DNA of 53,088 bases from a virus. The translations under genes were made by a program, and so were the position numbers. Below are positions 25,089 to 33,257 of this stretch, piece after piece (within the stretch, counting starts at the first letter, position 1; each line of letters begins with the position of its first letter). Where the stretch lies: the IMG/VR virus record IMGVR_UViG_3300031857_000262, positions 1 through 53,088 of that record; one strand, written 5' to 3'. The notes under the pieces are model-generated. The model was not told the origin of the DNA. It ran no database searches and saw only the letters and a program-made list of their open reading frames with translations.

Positions 25089-26021
25089 ATGCAAGACAAC
25101 AGTCCACCTGTATCATATCCACCAGACTTGGTTTCAGACGTAGAACTGTTTGCAGTTCCAGATAGTCTTTGGCATCGACCAAAAGCTATACTAGACCCAA
25201 TTTGGAAAAAAGTAACTGGTGCTGGTATTCGAGCTGCTATTCTAGACACTGGAGTAGCCAAGCACGATTTACTTCCTGAACCAGTCGAAGCACGTTCATT
25301 CATCCAGGGTGAGAGCTGGACGGACGGCAATGGGCACGGAACCCATTGTGCAGGGTCAACCCTAGGTCGAGAGGGTATAGGGCTTGCCCCTGCTGCTTCG
25401 CTGATAGTTGGAAAAGTTTTGTCCAATCGAGGAAGTGGAACGTCAGAAGCAATTGCTCAAGGAGTTCGATGGGCAGTAGATGCTGGTGCTGACGTTATTT
25501 CTATGTCTCTTGGATCAAACAGTCCATACAAGCCCATGCAAGAAGCATTGCAATATGCTTGGAGCAAAGGAGTCATTGTTGTAGCAGCAGCAGGCAACTC
25601 TAGCTTTAATGGACAAAGAAATACGATTGGTTATCCTGCAAAGTATGACGAAGAAGCTCTTTGCATTGGAGCTTATCGAAAAGACGGACAGCGAGCCTCA
25701 TTCTCCTCTGGAGGCCGGGAAATGGACATCTGTTGTCCAGGAGAGGACATCATTTCTTGTTCGACTACCAACGGATTAAGAGCCATGTCCGGTACAAGCA
25801 TGGCTACTCCGGATGCTGCTGGCCTATTCTGCTTAATCATCGAATTGATGCGAAGAGAAGGCAATGCAGCATTTACAGGTATCGAAGCTGTCCGTACATT
25901 TTTAGCCCAATACTGCCAAGACAAAGGTGCTCCAGGGTTCGATCCTGGTTGGGGTATGGGTGTCCCAAAAACTCAGGAGATAATGAATGCTCTCCTTAAC
26001 GACCAACTGGAGTTTGTATGA
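25089..26021 (+). CDS. Subtilisin-like serine protease (S8 family)
   Basis: This encodes 310 residues. The catalytic triad is visible: ILDTGVA (Asp near 53), GNGHGTHCAGS (His near 83) and SGTSMATPDAAG (Ser near 235), with oxyanion Asn in AAAGNSS near 171. There is no signal peptide or long propeptide, so it acts in the host cytoplasm or inside the virion. It heads the late operon. Roles to consider are virion maturation, breakdown of the proteinaceous host envelope during lysis or entry, or host takeover. Confidence 0.9.
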   Translation: MQDNSPPVSYPPDLVSDVELFAVPDSLWHRPKAILDPIWKKVTGAGIRAAILDTGVAKHDLLPEPVEARSFIQGESWTDGNGHGTHCAGSTLGREGIGLAPAASLIVGKVLSNRGSGTSEAIAQGVRWAVDAGADVISMSLGSNSPYKPMQEALQYAWSKGVIVVAAAGNSSFNGQRNTIGYPAKYDEEALCIGAYRKDGQRASFSSGGREMDICCPGEDIISCSTTNGLRAMSGTSMATPDAAGLFCLIIELMRREGNAAFTGIEAVRTFLAQYCQDKGAPGFDPGWGMGVPKTQEIMNALLNDQLEFV

Positions 26022-26344
26022 GATACGGTCCAATTCCAATTTCCCCGGTAACTTCAACTCTTTCAGTTCATACTGGTCCACTCGAAGGTGGCAGCTACAT
26101 CGTAGCAGGCAACAACCTCGGATCAGGAACACACACAATCAAGCTCACAAACCCCCTCGCAGCTATCGGTGCAGCCAATAACATGGATGCACTCCATCGC
26201 TACACTACCACAGCAATCTCTGGAACAACCTCAATCTCCCCCAGGGAAGTGTTGGTTCCAGAAGGTTGGGCATTGGGGTGTGTAAGTAGTGATGCTACAC
26301 CAAACATCAACGGAACAATCCGATACTCCAAAGTATCGAACTAA
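26018..26344 (+). CDS. Small beta-rich protein, possible virion component
   Basis: This encodes 108 residues and is coupled to the protease by an ATGA overlap. The sequence is Thr/Ser/Gly-rich and beta-type (GGSYIVAGNNLGSGTHTIKL), in keeping with a decoration or fibre-tip fold. No family is recognised. Confidence 0.6.
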   Translation: MRYGPIPISPVTSTLSVHTGPLEGGSYIVAGNNLGSGTHTIKLTNPLAAIGAANNMDALHRYTTTAISGTTSISPREVLVPEGWALGCVSSDATPNINGTIRYSKVSN

Positions 26345-26451
26345 TCCACCCCCCAGGCTAACTAACTTTGTTTAGTTGCTGTCTGACTTTGTCTGTCTTG
26401 TTTGTCCCCGTACGTCACAGTTTGTTTCCCTAGCCCCTCTATAGGTATCCT

Positions 26452-26931
26452 ATGTCCTGTTCTGCAAAATTTCCAGCCGAATTTTCTTTGTCCTGCATTT
26501 TTACTCTCGTAGCTCAAGTACGAAACGGAATCACTCCAGCCACCGTCAAAGATGCTTTGTGGGTTGCCGGTTGCTTGATCGAGAAAGTCGGCCCAGCAAC
26601 TGTCCCACCAATCACTCTCGCCTCAGTCTCGCTTTTTGACGACGATGATGAACTCGAATTATTTCTCGACCATATCGTCGACGAGTGCAACAGTTTGACA
26701 AGAGAAGCCGATCTGGTCGAAGCTACCTCAGCCTCTCCAGCAGTCGGCACTCAAGGTTGGGAAGTGTTGATTCCGTTGATTTTCGAACTGATCAAATTGA
26801 TCATGGAGAATCGCAAAAAGAAGCAACAACCTGCTCCAACACCAGAACCTTCCCCAGCTCCCGTCAACTCCATTGGGGACAACGGTTCCGGAGTAGTTCG
26901 TGCTCCGGCTCCAGCTCCCAAAAAGTCCTAA
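26452..26931 (+). CDS. Hypothetical late protein with amphipathic helix and Pro-rich tail
   Basis: This encodes 159 residues. A hydrophobic helix GWEVLIPLIFELIKLIM lies near residues 101-117 and is followed by RKKKQQ, a membrane-anchor-like or membrane-active pattern. The C-terminus is Pro/Ala-rich. ATG 26452 has AGGTATCCT upstream. The gap 26345-26451 holds a small AACTAA/TTAGTT repeat and nothing else I recognise. Confidence 0.5.
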   Translation: MSCSAKFPAEFSLSCIFTLVAQVRNGITPATVKDALWVAGCLIEKVGPATVPPITLASVSLFDDDDELELFLDHIVDECNSLTREADLVEATSASPAVGTQGWEVLIPLIFELIKLIMENRKKKQQPAPTPEPSPAPVNSIGDNGSGVVRAPAPAPKKS

Positions 26932-26958
26932 TCCTTCCCGGCTGTTCCCCTACGGCCT

Positions 26959-26983
26959 CTACTCCCTTCCCAAGAGGGAGTAG
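26959..26983 (+). terminator. Hairpin, possible terminator
   Basis: CTACTCCCT pairs perfectly with AGGGAGTAG across a seven-base loop. There is no U-tract after it, so it may stabilise or process the transcript rather than terminate. Confidence 0.4.
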
Positions 26984-27055
26984 AAACAACCACCTATGCC
27001 CGAAGATGTTTGTTTCTGCTCCTTGTTTGTCCCTCTCTACCACACCCTCACTACC

Positions 27056-27781
27056 ATGAAACAATTACTTGCTCTCTGTTTGCTACTCACCTGCTCAACA
27101 GCACTCACCCAGGAAATCAAAGCATCCATTAAAGGACCATCAACGGCTCTTGCTGGAACGCTTGTTTTTCTGTCACACGAAGAAGCAGTCGGAGACAACA
27201 AGGTTTGGATCATTCCAGAAGAACTAAAGTCTGCCTCAGCATCTTGTGGTAACAATATCTTCTTCTCTATCCCCACCCCAGGAAAATACCAGTTCGGATT
27301 GATTGTAGCTAACAAACAAGCAGATATTGCTTATAGTTGGCATACAATCGACGTAACTGGAATGCTAGCTCCAGCTCCAGTACCAGTTCCTACTCCAATC
27401 CAACCAAGTCCTGCTTTTCCACCACCGTCTCCTATACCGTCACTTGAATCACTCGAATCAATCCGACTAACATCCAGAGTCGCAGTAGATAATTTGCAAG
27501 ATGCTTCCACAACATCGTTGCTAGCTAGCTCTCTCATAAATCTTTTGCCGAAACTACCATCGGACCTGCCCGATGCAAAAGGACAAGTAACAAGTACGAT
27601 TGAAAGATGTTTTGCAATGAGAGAACCAACAAGTCGAACAAAAGATTGGTTAAACGTGTGGAGAGTGCCAATCGACAAAGAAATTGGTAAAGCAAAACCA
27701 GCCACCACCGATCAATACATAGAATGTTTGAAAGCCGTCATCCGAGGGCTTTGTGTAAACGGTAAATGTCCTAACCTATAA
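27056..27781 (+). CDS. Secreted protein with PKD/Ig-like domain and Pro-rich linker
   Basis: This encodes 241 residues from ATG 27056, chosen because it starts a classic signal peptide (MKQLLALCLLLTCSTALTQE). An Ig/PKD-like domain at about 20-105 (GPSTALAGTLVFLSHEEA ... TPGKYQFGLIVANKQADIAYSWHTIDV) is followed by a Pro/Ala linker near 110-140 and a helical C-terminal domain. Similar layouts occur in planctomycete proteins. It may alter the cell surface, for example in superinfection exclusion or lysis. Two CCCCAGGA-type copies occur. Confidence 0.65.
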   Translation: MKQLLALCLLLTCSTALTQEIKASIKGPSTALAGTLVFLSHEEAVGDNKVWIIPEELKSASASCGNNIFFSIPTPGKYQFGLIVANKQADIAYSWHTIDVTGMLAPAPVPVPTPIQPSPAFPPPSPIPSLESLESIRLTSRVAVDNLQDASTTSLLASSLINLLPKLPSDLPDAKGQVTSTIERCFAMREPTSRTKDWLNVWRVPIDKEIGKAKPATTDQYIECLKAVIRGLCVNGKCPNL

Positions 27782-27786
27782 GAACC

Positions 27787-28113
27787 ATGAGCATCTACAA
27801 AGAAACAGTTACACTTCCCGCAGGTCAACTTGTAACTGACTCACGTTCAGTAGCTCCTGGATACGGACTCGTTAGAGTATCCGCCCCAGGAATGACCGGC
27901 ACACCGACATTCAGTATTCAAGGTTCAGTAGACGAAGGTGTCACAAATTTAGACAACTACGTCAAAGACACGCTTGTTACCTACAATCTTGCAGCAACAG
28001 CAAGAACAATCAGTCTCGATCCAGAAAACACCAAAGGGTTAGATACTCTCCGACTCAAAGTTAGTGCTGTAGAAGCATCAGTTAAAACTTTTGAATTAGT
28101 CTTTTCCAATTAA
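27787..28113 (+). CDS. Small beta-rich virion-type protein
   Basis: This encodes 108 residues, mainly beta strands with Thr, Val and Ser. AAGAACC precedes the ATG. The pattern suggests a jelly-roll or decoration protein. No family is recognised. One CCCCAGGA copy reads Pro-Gly. Confidence 0.55.
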   Translation: MSIYKETVTLPAGQLVTDSRSVAPGYGLVRVSAPGMTGTPTFSIQGSVDEGVTNLDNYVKDTLVTYNLAATARTISLDPENTKGLDTLRLKVSAVEASVKTFELVFSN

Positions 28114-28120
28114 GGATATC

Positions 28121-28408
28121 ATGGCAGACATCGAACCAACATTAGGACCAAGTGACTGGTGGCAAAAAGGTGCTTTGGCTGTTATTGCTACACTGTCCTC
28201 ACTCGTTGCGTTCTTTTATAAAAAACTTGAAGGTTCTAACCAAGTAGCTATCGCAGACTTGCAAAAGAACCTTATCAAACAAGAAGCCAAAACAGACCAA
28301 TGCGAAAAAGACAGACTAGAGTTATTCCGAACTCAAGTCAGACAAGAAACAGAACTTGCTACCCTCAAGCTCGAAATAAAAGAATTGAAGGACAAAGGTG
28401 TAGCATGA
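28121..28408 (+). CDS. Membrane-anchored coiled-coil protein (holin or spanin candidate)
   Basis: This encodes 95 residues. One transmembrane helix near 16-34 (ALAVIATLSSLVAFFYKKL) is followed by a long charged coiled coil to the C-terminus. The N-out short segment plus coiled coil resembles i-spanin-like or hemolysin XhlA-like phage proteins. It is coupled to the next gene by ATGA. Confidence 0.6.
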   Translation: MADIEPTLGPSDWWQKGALAVIATLSSLVAFFYKKLEGSNQVAIADLQKNLIKQEAKTDQCEKDRLELFRTQVRQETELATLKLEIKELKDKGVA

Positions 28409-28986
28409 CCCCAGAAGTATTAAAAACATTGATTGAACGTATCTCTCATTGGAATATCAAATCTACCCAAGAAATTCTAGACGCACTTCAAGAAGAAAAC
28501 ATTCCGTTTGAAAACACAGACCGATTTACCTGGAACGGTCTTGCATCTGTATATGTTCCAGAAAGTAACAAACGGTTTGGTGCCGAAGGAAATAGAGCTT
28601 TACAGAACGTACTTGAACAGCAAGGCGATAGGTGGCTTATCTCGCAGCTCGCCACCGGCGTGCCACTAATTGATGACGAAGTGCAGAACACTTTTTATCT
28701 TTTAGATCAAATGGGTCTAGTCCCAGGTGCAAGACATCTTGCACGAGAAGTCAAACGAAACATCAGCCTGCTCGAACAGGCTCAAATCCAAGAGCGTATC
28801 GAAAAGTTTCACCTCGAAATCGAAGTCCCAAGCATCGAAGAAATCGCTGCTTGTGTTGCTCACATGAAACTCGTTGCATTGAGTAAACTACGAATCGAAC
28901 AAGCCCTAGACAAAGTCCAAGCATATCGAGAAGCCTGGACCGAATACATAGACAACAAAGGCGTTGGCCGAGAACCGGAGTTGTAA
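28405..28986 (+). CDS. Hypothetical late protein, 193 aa
   Basis: The ATG at 28405 overlaps the previous stop; an in-frame earlier start would run through the upstream gene. The protein is helical throughout, with an acidic and leucine-rich C-terminal half (IEKFHLEIEVPSIEEIAACV). It lies after the membrane protein, so a lysis role is conceivable, but no catalytic motif is seen. Confidence 0.6.
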   Translation: MTPEVLKTLIERISHWNIKSTQEILDALQEENIPFENTDRFTWNGLASVYVPESNKRFGAEGNRALQNVLEQQGDRWLISQLATGVPLIDDEVQNTFYLLDQMGLVPGARHLAREVKRNISLLEQAQIQERIEKFHLEIEVPSIEEIAACVAHMKLVALSKLRIEQALDKVQAYREAWTEYIDNKGVGREPEL

Positions 28987-29663
28987 TGTCGATCTCGCGA
29001 GTCAGTTTTTCAACAAATAACGGAACAGGTGTCACACTTGGCACTCACGCCAAGGGCGATCTGATTTTGTATAGTGCGTACTTTGCGGGGCTTGGAGCTC
29101 CATCCTTGCCTCCCGATGTACTAGGGCTTTACACACGATCAAATAGTGGCGGATCGCACAGGCTCGGATATTACATTGCTGAATCGGATTCCGAAACAAC
29201 GGGTACATCAGGGTGGACAGGAGCATCCAACGTAACGGCTATTGCTTACAGAGGTGGTCCAAGATCAGTTGTAATACCTACAATTCTTTCGCAAAATGGA
29301 TCATCCAGTACGGTAATAAGCTACGCTGCTCAAGCGGCTATCACTTCCCCGGTATTCAAAGAATCAGCCCTAGACTTGTGGCTTGTCGGCCTAGCAGCAA
29401 CCAGAGCAACTGGCAACAACCTTTCAGGCTTGGCTCCGTCTGGGATGACATTTGTTAATAATTCAATAGGTGTTGGTTTTGAAGTTGCTTCTTACGACAC
29501 GAATTCAACTAGATCGGCAATTTGGCCAGCAACAAATGTAACTCAGGCTACGAGTGTAGTATGGGCGACCTTTGTTTTAGAGTTGCTAGAAATCGACCAC
29601 AAAACAACCAGCGGCGGCGGTGGTGGCTCGTACTCTCCAATCGACAACATTCTGATAGGGTAA
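28986..29663 (+). CDS. Probable tail-fibre or virion surface protein
   Basis: This encodes 225 residues. The sequence is Gly/Ser/Thr/Ala-rich with short beta strands (GTGVTLGTHAKGDLILYSAYF) and a C-terminal Gly run (SGGGGGSY), as in phage fibre or lectin-like domains. The start overlaps the previous stop (TAATG). Base composition is less biased than in neighbouring genes, suggesting separate acquisition. Confidence 0.55.
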   Translation: MSISRVSFSTNNGTGVTLGTHAKGDLILYSAYFAGLGAPSLPPDVLGLYTRSNSGGSHRLGYYIAESDSETTGTSGWTGASNVTAIAYRGGPRSVVIPTILSQNGSSSTVISYAAQAAITSPVFKESALDLWLVGLAATRATGNNLSGLAPSGMTFVNNSIGVGFEVASYDTNSTRSAIWPATNVTQATSVVWATFVLELLEIDHKTTSGGGGGSYSPIDNILIG

Positions 29664-29665
29664 CC

Positions 29666-31609
29666 ATGTCCGACAAATACATTGGAGACTTCAAAAAAGG
29701 ACAGCAAATTCGTGTCAAGTTCAACACGTTCAGTCAGGCGTTGATTCCGACTGCCCCGTCAGTCGCTTTGGAAGTTGCGATCTACAAAGATTCGGCAACA
29801 GAAATCACCACGACTGGAATCACACAGCCAACCCCAAACTTTGATTCGAAAAACGGTCTCCACGAACTTGTCGTGGACACTGCCGATGCTGTGTACGAAA
29901 TCGGCAAAGACTACGACATCGTATTCACGGCAGGGACAGTCGACGGGAAAGACTTGACCAGAACGATCCTCCGGACATTTTCGATTGAAAATCGAAACGT
30001 CGATGCCAACGTCACCAAAATCGCAGGCCAGACGGCTAGTGCTGCTACTCCGGTCTCATTCCCTGCGTCGGTGGCAAATGAAACCACGGTAGGCAATCGT
30101 CCAACCCTGGTACAAATTGAAGGTTCGACTGTCCTAGCCAAAGAGAACACCCTAACCAATCGCCCTACTCTTACACAAATCGAAGAATCGACCATACTAG
30201 CAAAAGAACTGACTGTTGCTAGTCGTGCCACACAATTAAGTGTCAACGCAATTCCTACCAATCCACTACGAGACAACGATGCAAGAATCAACTTCCTAGA
30301 TGCAAGTATCGCAACCAGTACAAGTTCAGTCCTCGGAGCAATCACAGGACTAAATAACCTGTCTGCTAAAGCTAACGTGTTTGGTGCAGCAGTTCTTGAA
30401 GCCCCAGAAACCGGATCATCAATTTATGAGTTTACGCTTGTTGTTAATGATGATGAAGGTAAGCTGGTCAATCTGGACACAGCACCGACAATTACAGCTA
30501 CGAATTCCTCTGGTACGGATCGTTCAACAAACTTGTCAGCAGTCACCAACCCAAGTGTTGGACGATACCGATTTACTTACACTGTATCATCTACTCATCC
30601 AAGGGAAGGACTACGAATCGAAGCTAGTGGAACAACCAGTACAGAAGCTCGATACGCTATATGGGCAGGAGCCGTAGTTGACTTCGACCAATCAACTGTA
30701 CTTGCTCAAATAGTTTCAGACTTGTCCCTCAAGCCAACCCTAGTACAGATCGAAGCATCCACAATTCTTGCTAAAGAATTAACTGTTGCTAATCGAGCTA
30801 GCCAAACAAGCGTAGATGATTTACCAAACACAACTAGAAATCTAGTGTTAAACTCAATGCCTAATGGTGGTTGGGTTGACGGCTCGATTGGAGATCGTTT
30901 GATTATTAGCAACAACTCAAACAGAACAATTGGAGTCACAGGTTCTGGTTCTGGGCATGTCCATGCTGTTATTCATGGAGCTGAAACAGGAGTGTTTGTA
31001 CCAACAACTTTTACAACATCAGTGTACGACACAATCACAGCTAACCTGTTAGCTACTTCACACTCCAGTTACACCACCCCAGGAACAGTCGGCAAGACAC
31101 TCACCGATACCAATACCAGCTTATCAACTTTGCTAACTCGAATACCAGCAGCAACAGCACAACTGGTAGTCGATTTGGCAACGATGCTGTTAGGCTCAAA
31201 TTCTCCACTTGTCCGTTGGACAGCTCAAGCTCTCAGCTTAGCTCCAGCCGGTGGCGGTGGTGGTGGACAAACATCGGTTACTCCAGAAGCATTCATCAAT
31301 CTCGACAACAAGTTGTTAGAGAAAAACACGTTTGTGTTCTTTAACAACGAAACTCGAACGTACTTGATTACGCTTGCTTCCGGTGTGTTCGATGGACTAC
31401 CTATGACATTTTGTCTTGAACGAGCAGACAAATCAACTTTGACTGTCGTAACCGGACTAACTTCCACAACCAATGCTGTGTCTGTAACAATACCCAGCAT
31501 TGCTCCACAAACTGATAACTGTTTGTACTGGTCCCTCAGAGATTCTGCTACCGGCAAAATCATTCTATACGGTCCAGCCATTCAGAAGTACGCAGCATTC
31601 AACAACTAA
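29666..31609 (+). CDS. Long fibre-like structural protein with repeats
   Basis: This encodes 647 residues from ATG 29666. An N-terminal Ig-like domain (about 1-115) resembles baseplate upper-protein domains. Between about 145 and 200, and again near 355, a repeat reads R-P-T-L-V-Q-I-E-x-S-T-x-L-A-K-E, giving a coiled-coil-like stalk. A second Ig-like domain lies near 230-330. The C-terminal region starts after a Gly run (GGGGGGQ near 530). A trimeric fibre or neck appendage is likely. Confidence 0.6.
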   Translation: MSDKYIGDFKKGQQIRVKFNTFSQALIPTAPSVALEVAIYKDSATEITTTGITQPTPNFDSKNGLHELVVDTADAVYEIGKDYDIVFTAGTVDGKDLTRTILRTFSIENRNVDANVTKIAGQTASAATPVSFPASVANETTVGNRPTLVQIEGSTVLAKENTLTNRPTLTQIEESTILAKELTVASRATQLSVNAIPTNPLRDNDARINFLDASIATSTSSVLGAITGLNNLSAKANVFGAAVLEAPETGSSIYEFTLVVNDDEGKLVNLDTAPTITATNSSGTDRSTNLSAVTNPSVGRYRFTYTVSSTHPREGLRIEASGTTSTEARYAIWAGAVVDFDQSTVLAQIVSDLSLKPTLVQIEASTILAKELTVANRASQTSVDDLPNTTRNLVLNSMPNGGWVDGSIGDRLIISNNSNRTIGVTGSGSGHVHAVIHGAETGVFVPTTFTTSVYDTITANLLATSHSSYTTPGTVGKTLTDTNTSLSTLLTRIPAATAQLVVDLATMLLGSNSPLVRWTAQALSLAPAGGGGGGQTSVTPEAFINLDNKLLEKNTFVFFNNETRTYLITLASGVFDGLPMTFCLERADKSTLTVVTGLTSTTNAVSVTIPSIAPQTDNCLYWSLRDSATGKIILYGPAIQKYAAFNN

Positions 31610-31627
31610 CCCACCCCAGGAGAACTC

Positions 31628-31858
31628 ATGAGTGATCTTGTTTCCAAGATACAAGAAATTCAAGCTGGTGTCGGCCCTCGACGGGTTAAGACTCCACAAG
31701 AAGAAGTCGAACAGTTCTCCCTAAAAGAATTGATCGACGCAGCTAACAGGATTGGCTCCAAGAAACCATCCTTGAGCAACATCGGTTGGACTCGGGCAGT
31801 TCCAAAGAACAACTGTCATTGCTCTGGACTAGAGAAAGGTTCTTGCAATGACTCGTAG
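31628..31858 (+). CDS. Small hypothetical protein before the portal gene
   Basis: This 76-residue protein starts after CCCCAGGAGAACTC, a perfect ribosome site within the octamer. It ends in a Cys-containing tail (NCHCSGLEKGSC) and overlaps the portal start. In lambda-like phages a small gpW-type head-tail joining gene sits here, but the sequence match is weak. Confidence 0.55.
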   Translation: MSDLVSKIQEIQAGVGPRRVKTPQEEVEQFSLKELIDAANRIGSKKPSLSNIGWTRAVPKNNCHCSGLEKGSCNDS

Positions 31859-33257
31859 CTGGATACAATTTCTAGCTTCTCCAAAAACTTGGTTTCGCAA
31901 TCGAGACACAGTTCCTTACAATCAAATTCCACGTGAACGGTTCTTACGAGCCATCAAACATCCGTGGGTTCGACGTAAGTTAATGACAATCTCAATTGAA
32001 CAAGACGAAGAAGGTTCTCACTACCACGGGATCCTCAACACACTCGCTAACGATTGTGTTGGTCCTGCTCCAGTGATTATCGGAAGTTCTTCTGATCCAG
32101 ATGTCAACACAAACATCGAAGATCAGTGGACAAAGTTTTGTCAACAAACCGGGTTGGGTAGTCAAATCAGACTATTACGTCGAGCAGCAGCCCGCACCGG
32201 AATCGGTATTGGTATTCCATACCCGATGGAAAACACTGTACACGAAGTTCGAGTAGGACTTCGAGTAGTCACAGCCGAGAAACTACTCAATCCACCAGGA
32301 GAAGGGGTTGAGTCACGATGGTGGGATGGAATCCAGTACAATAAAAACTGGGAACCAACTCAAATTCACTTAGACACCGGTGAGTTCTACAACACCAAAG
32401 ACATTATTCTTTGGTGGAAGAACAAGTACGAAGATCAAATTTGTGGAATTGTAGAGTGTGCTCCAGCACTCTGCATTTTTCCATCAGTCAAGAGATACTT
32501 AGACTCTGTAATTCGTAGTGCTGAATTTCGTTCAGCAATTCCAATGGCTCTCAAGCTCGACCCCACAGTGTGGGGTAAAGAAGCCGCAGAGTCAATGGGA
32601 ATGCCAGAAGGCGAGTTCAAGTACGAACCAGGTATGATTCCAACACTCCCCCCAGGAACTACCCTGGAAGGGTTGTCATACTCTGGTACAACATCAGAAG
32701 ATGCGGAAGCTCTTGATGCAATGGTTGGTGCTGCTGCCCGTTGTATTAACATGCCTGTTAACCTTGCAACAGGTAACAGTCGTAAGTACAACATGGCTAG
32801 CAGCCAAGTAGACTTTGGTCCTTGGAAAAGTACCATTGCAATCGACCGTGAAGATTTTGCTCCAGCAATCCACAAAATGGTAAGCCTTTGGGCACAAGCT
32901 GGAGTTTTAACTTCAAAGTACTTTTCTCCACGAACCGCCCGATTTATTGCAGAAGAAGGACTTAACTACTCGTTAAGTTATTCTCAAGTATTTTCCCATC
33001 CCGACCCCCAGAAAATTAGTAACAGTATTGCTACTGATCTTCAATCTGGAGCTAAAACTCTTGTACGAATTTACACTGAACGAGGACAAAACCCTCGAAG
33101 AGAAATTCAACGAGAAGCTGACTTGCTAGGTGTTTCGTATGAAGATATGTGCGAAGTGCTTTTAGCTGGACGAACTCCATCAGCAGCAGCAGTCCTGAAC
33201 GAACCAGAAGATACTGAACCCGTAGCAGAACAAGAGGATTCTGATGAAACTGAGTGA
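31848..33257 (+). CDS. Portal protein, lambda/HK97-like
   Basis: This encodes 469 residues. It forms the dodecameric ring through which DNA enters the head. The segment GNSRKYNMASSQVDFGPWK near 300 corresponds to the 'S-x-YSSARL' helix of lambda-type portals. WKNKYEDQICGIVECAP near 192 and MVGAAARCINMP near 285 fit the wing and stem. The order with the protease-capsid gene immediately downstream confirms the call. It overlaps the next gene by 14 bases. Confidence 0.8.
   Translation: MTRSWIQFLASPKTWFRNRDTVPYNQIPRERFLRAIKHPWVRRKLMTISIEQDEEGSHYHGILNTLANDCVGPAPVIIGSSSDPDVNTNIEDQWTKFCQQTGLGSQIRLLRRAAARTGIGIGIPYPMENTVHEVRVGLRVVTAEKLLNPPGEGVESRWWDGIQYNKNWEPTQIHLDTGEFYNTKDIILWWKNKYEDQICGIVECAPALCIFPSVKRYLDSVIRSAEFRSAIPMALKLDPTVWGKEAAESMGMPEGEFKYEPGMIPTLPPGTTLEGLSYSGTTSEDAEALDAMVGAAARCINMPVNLATGNSRKYNMASSQVDFGPWKSTIAIDREDFAPAIHKMVSLWAQAGVLTSKYFSPRTARFIAEEGLNYSLSYSQVFSHPDPQKISNSIATDLQSGAKTLVRIYTERGQNPRREIQREADLLGVSYEDMCEVLLAGRTPSAAAVLNEPEDTEPVAEQEDSDETE

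Noticed and set aside
25089-26021. Host chromosomal contamination at the subtilase
   Set aside because: ATGA coupling to the next phage gene, matching codon use and the phage promoter argue that it is part of the genome.
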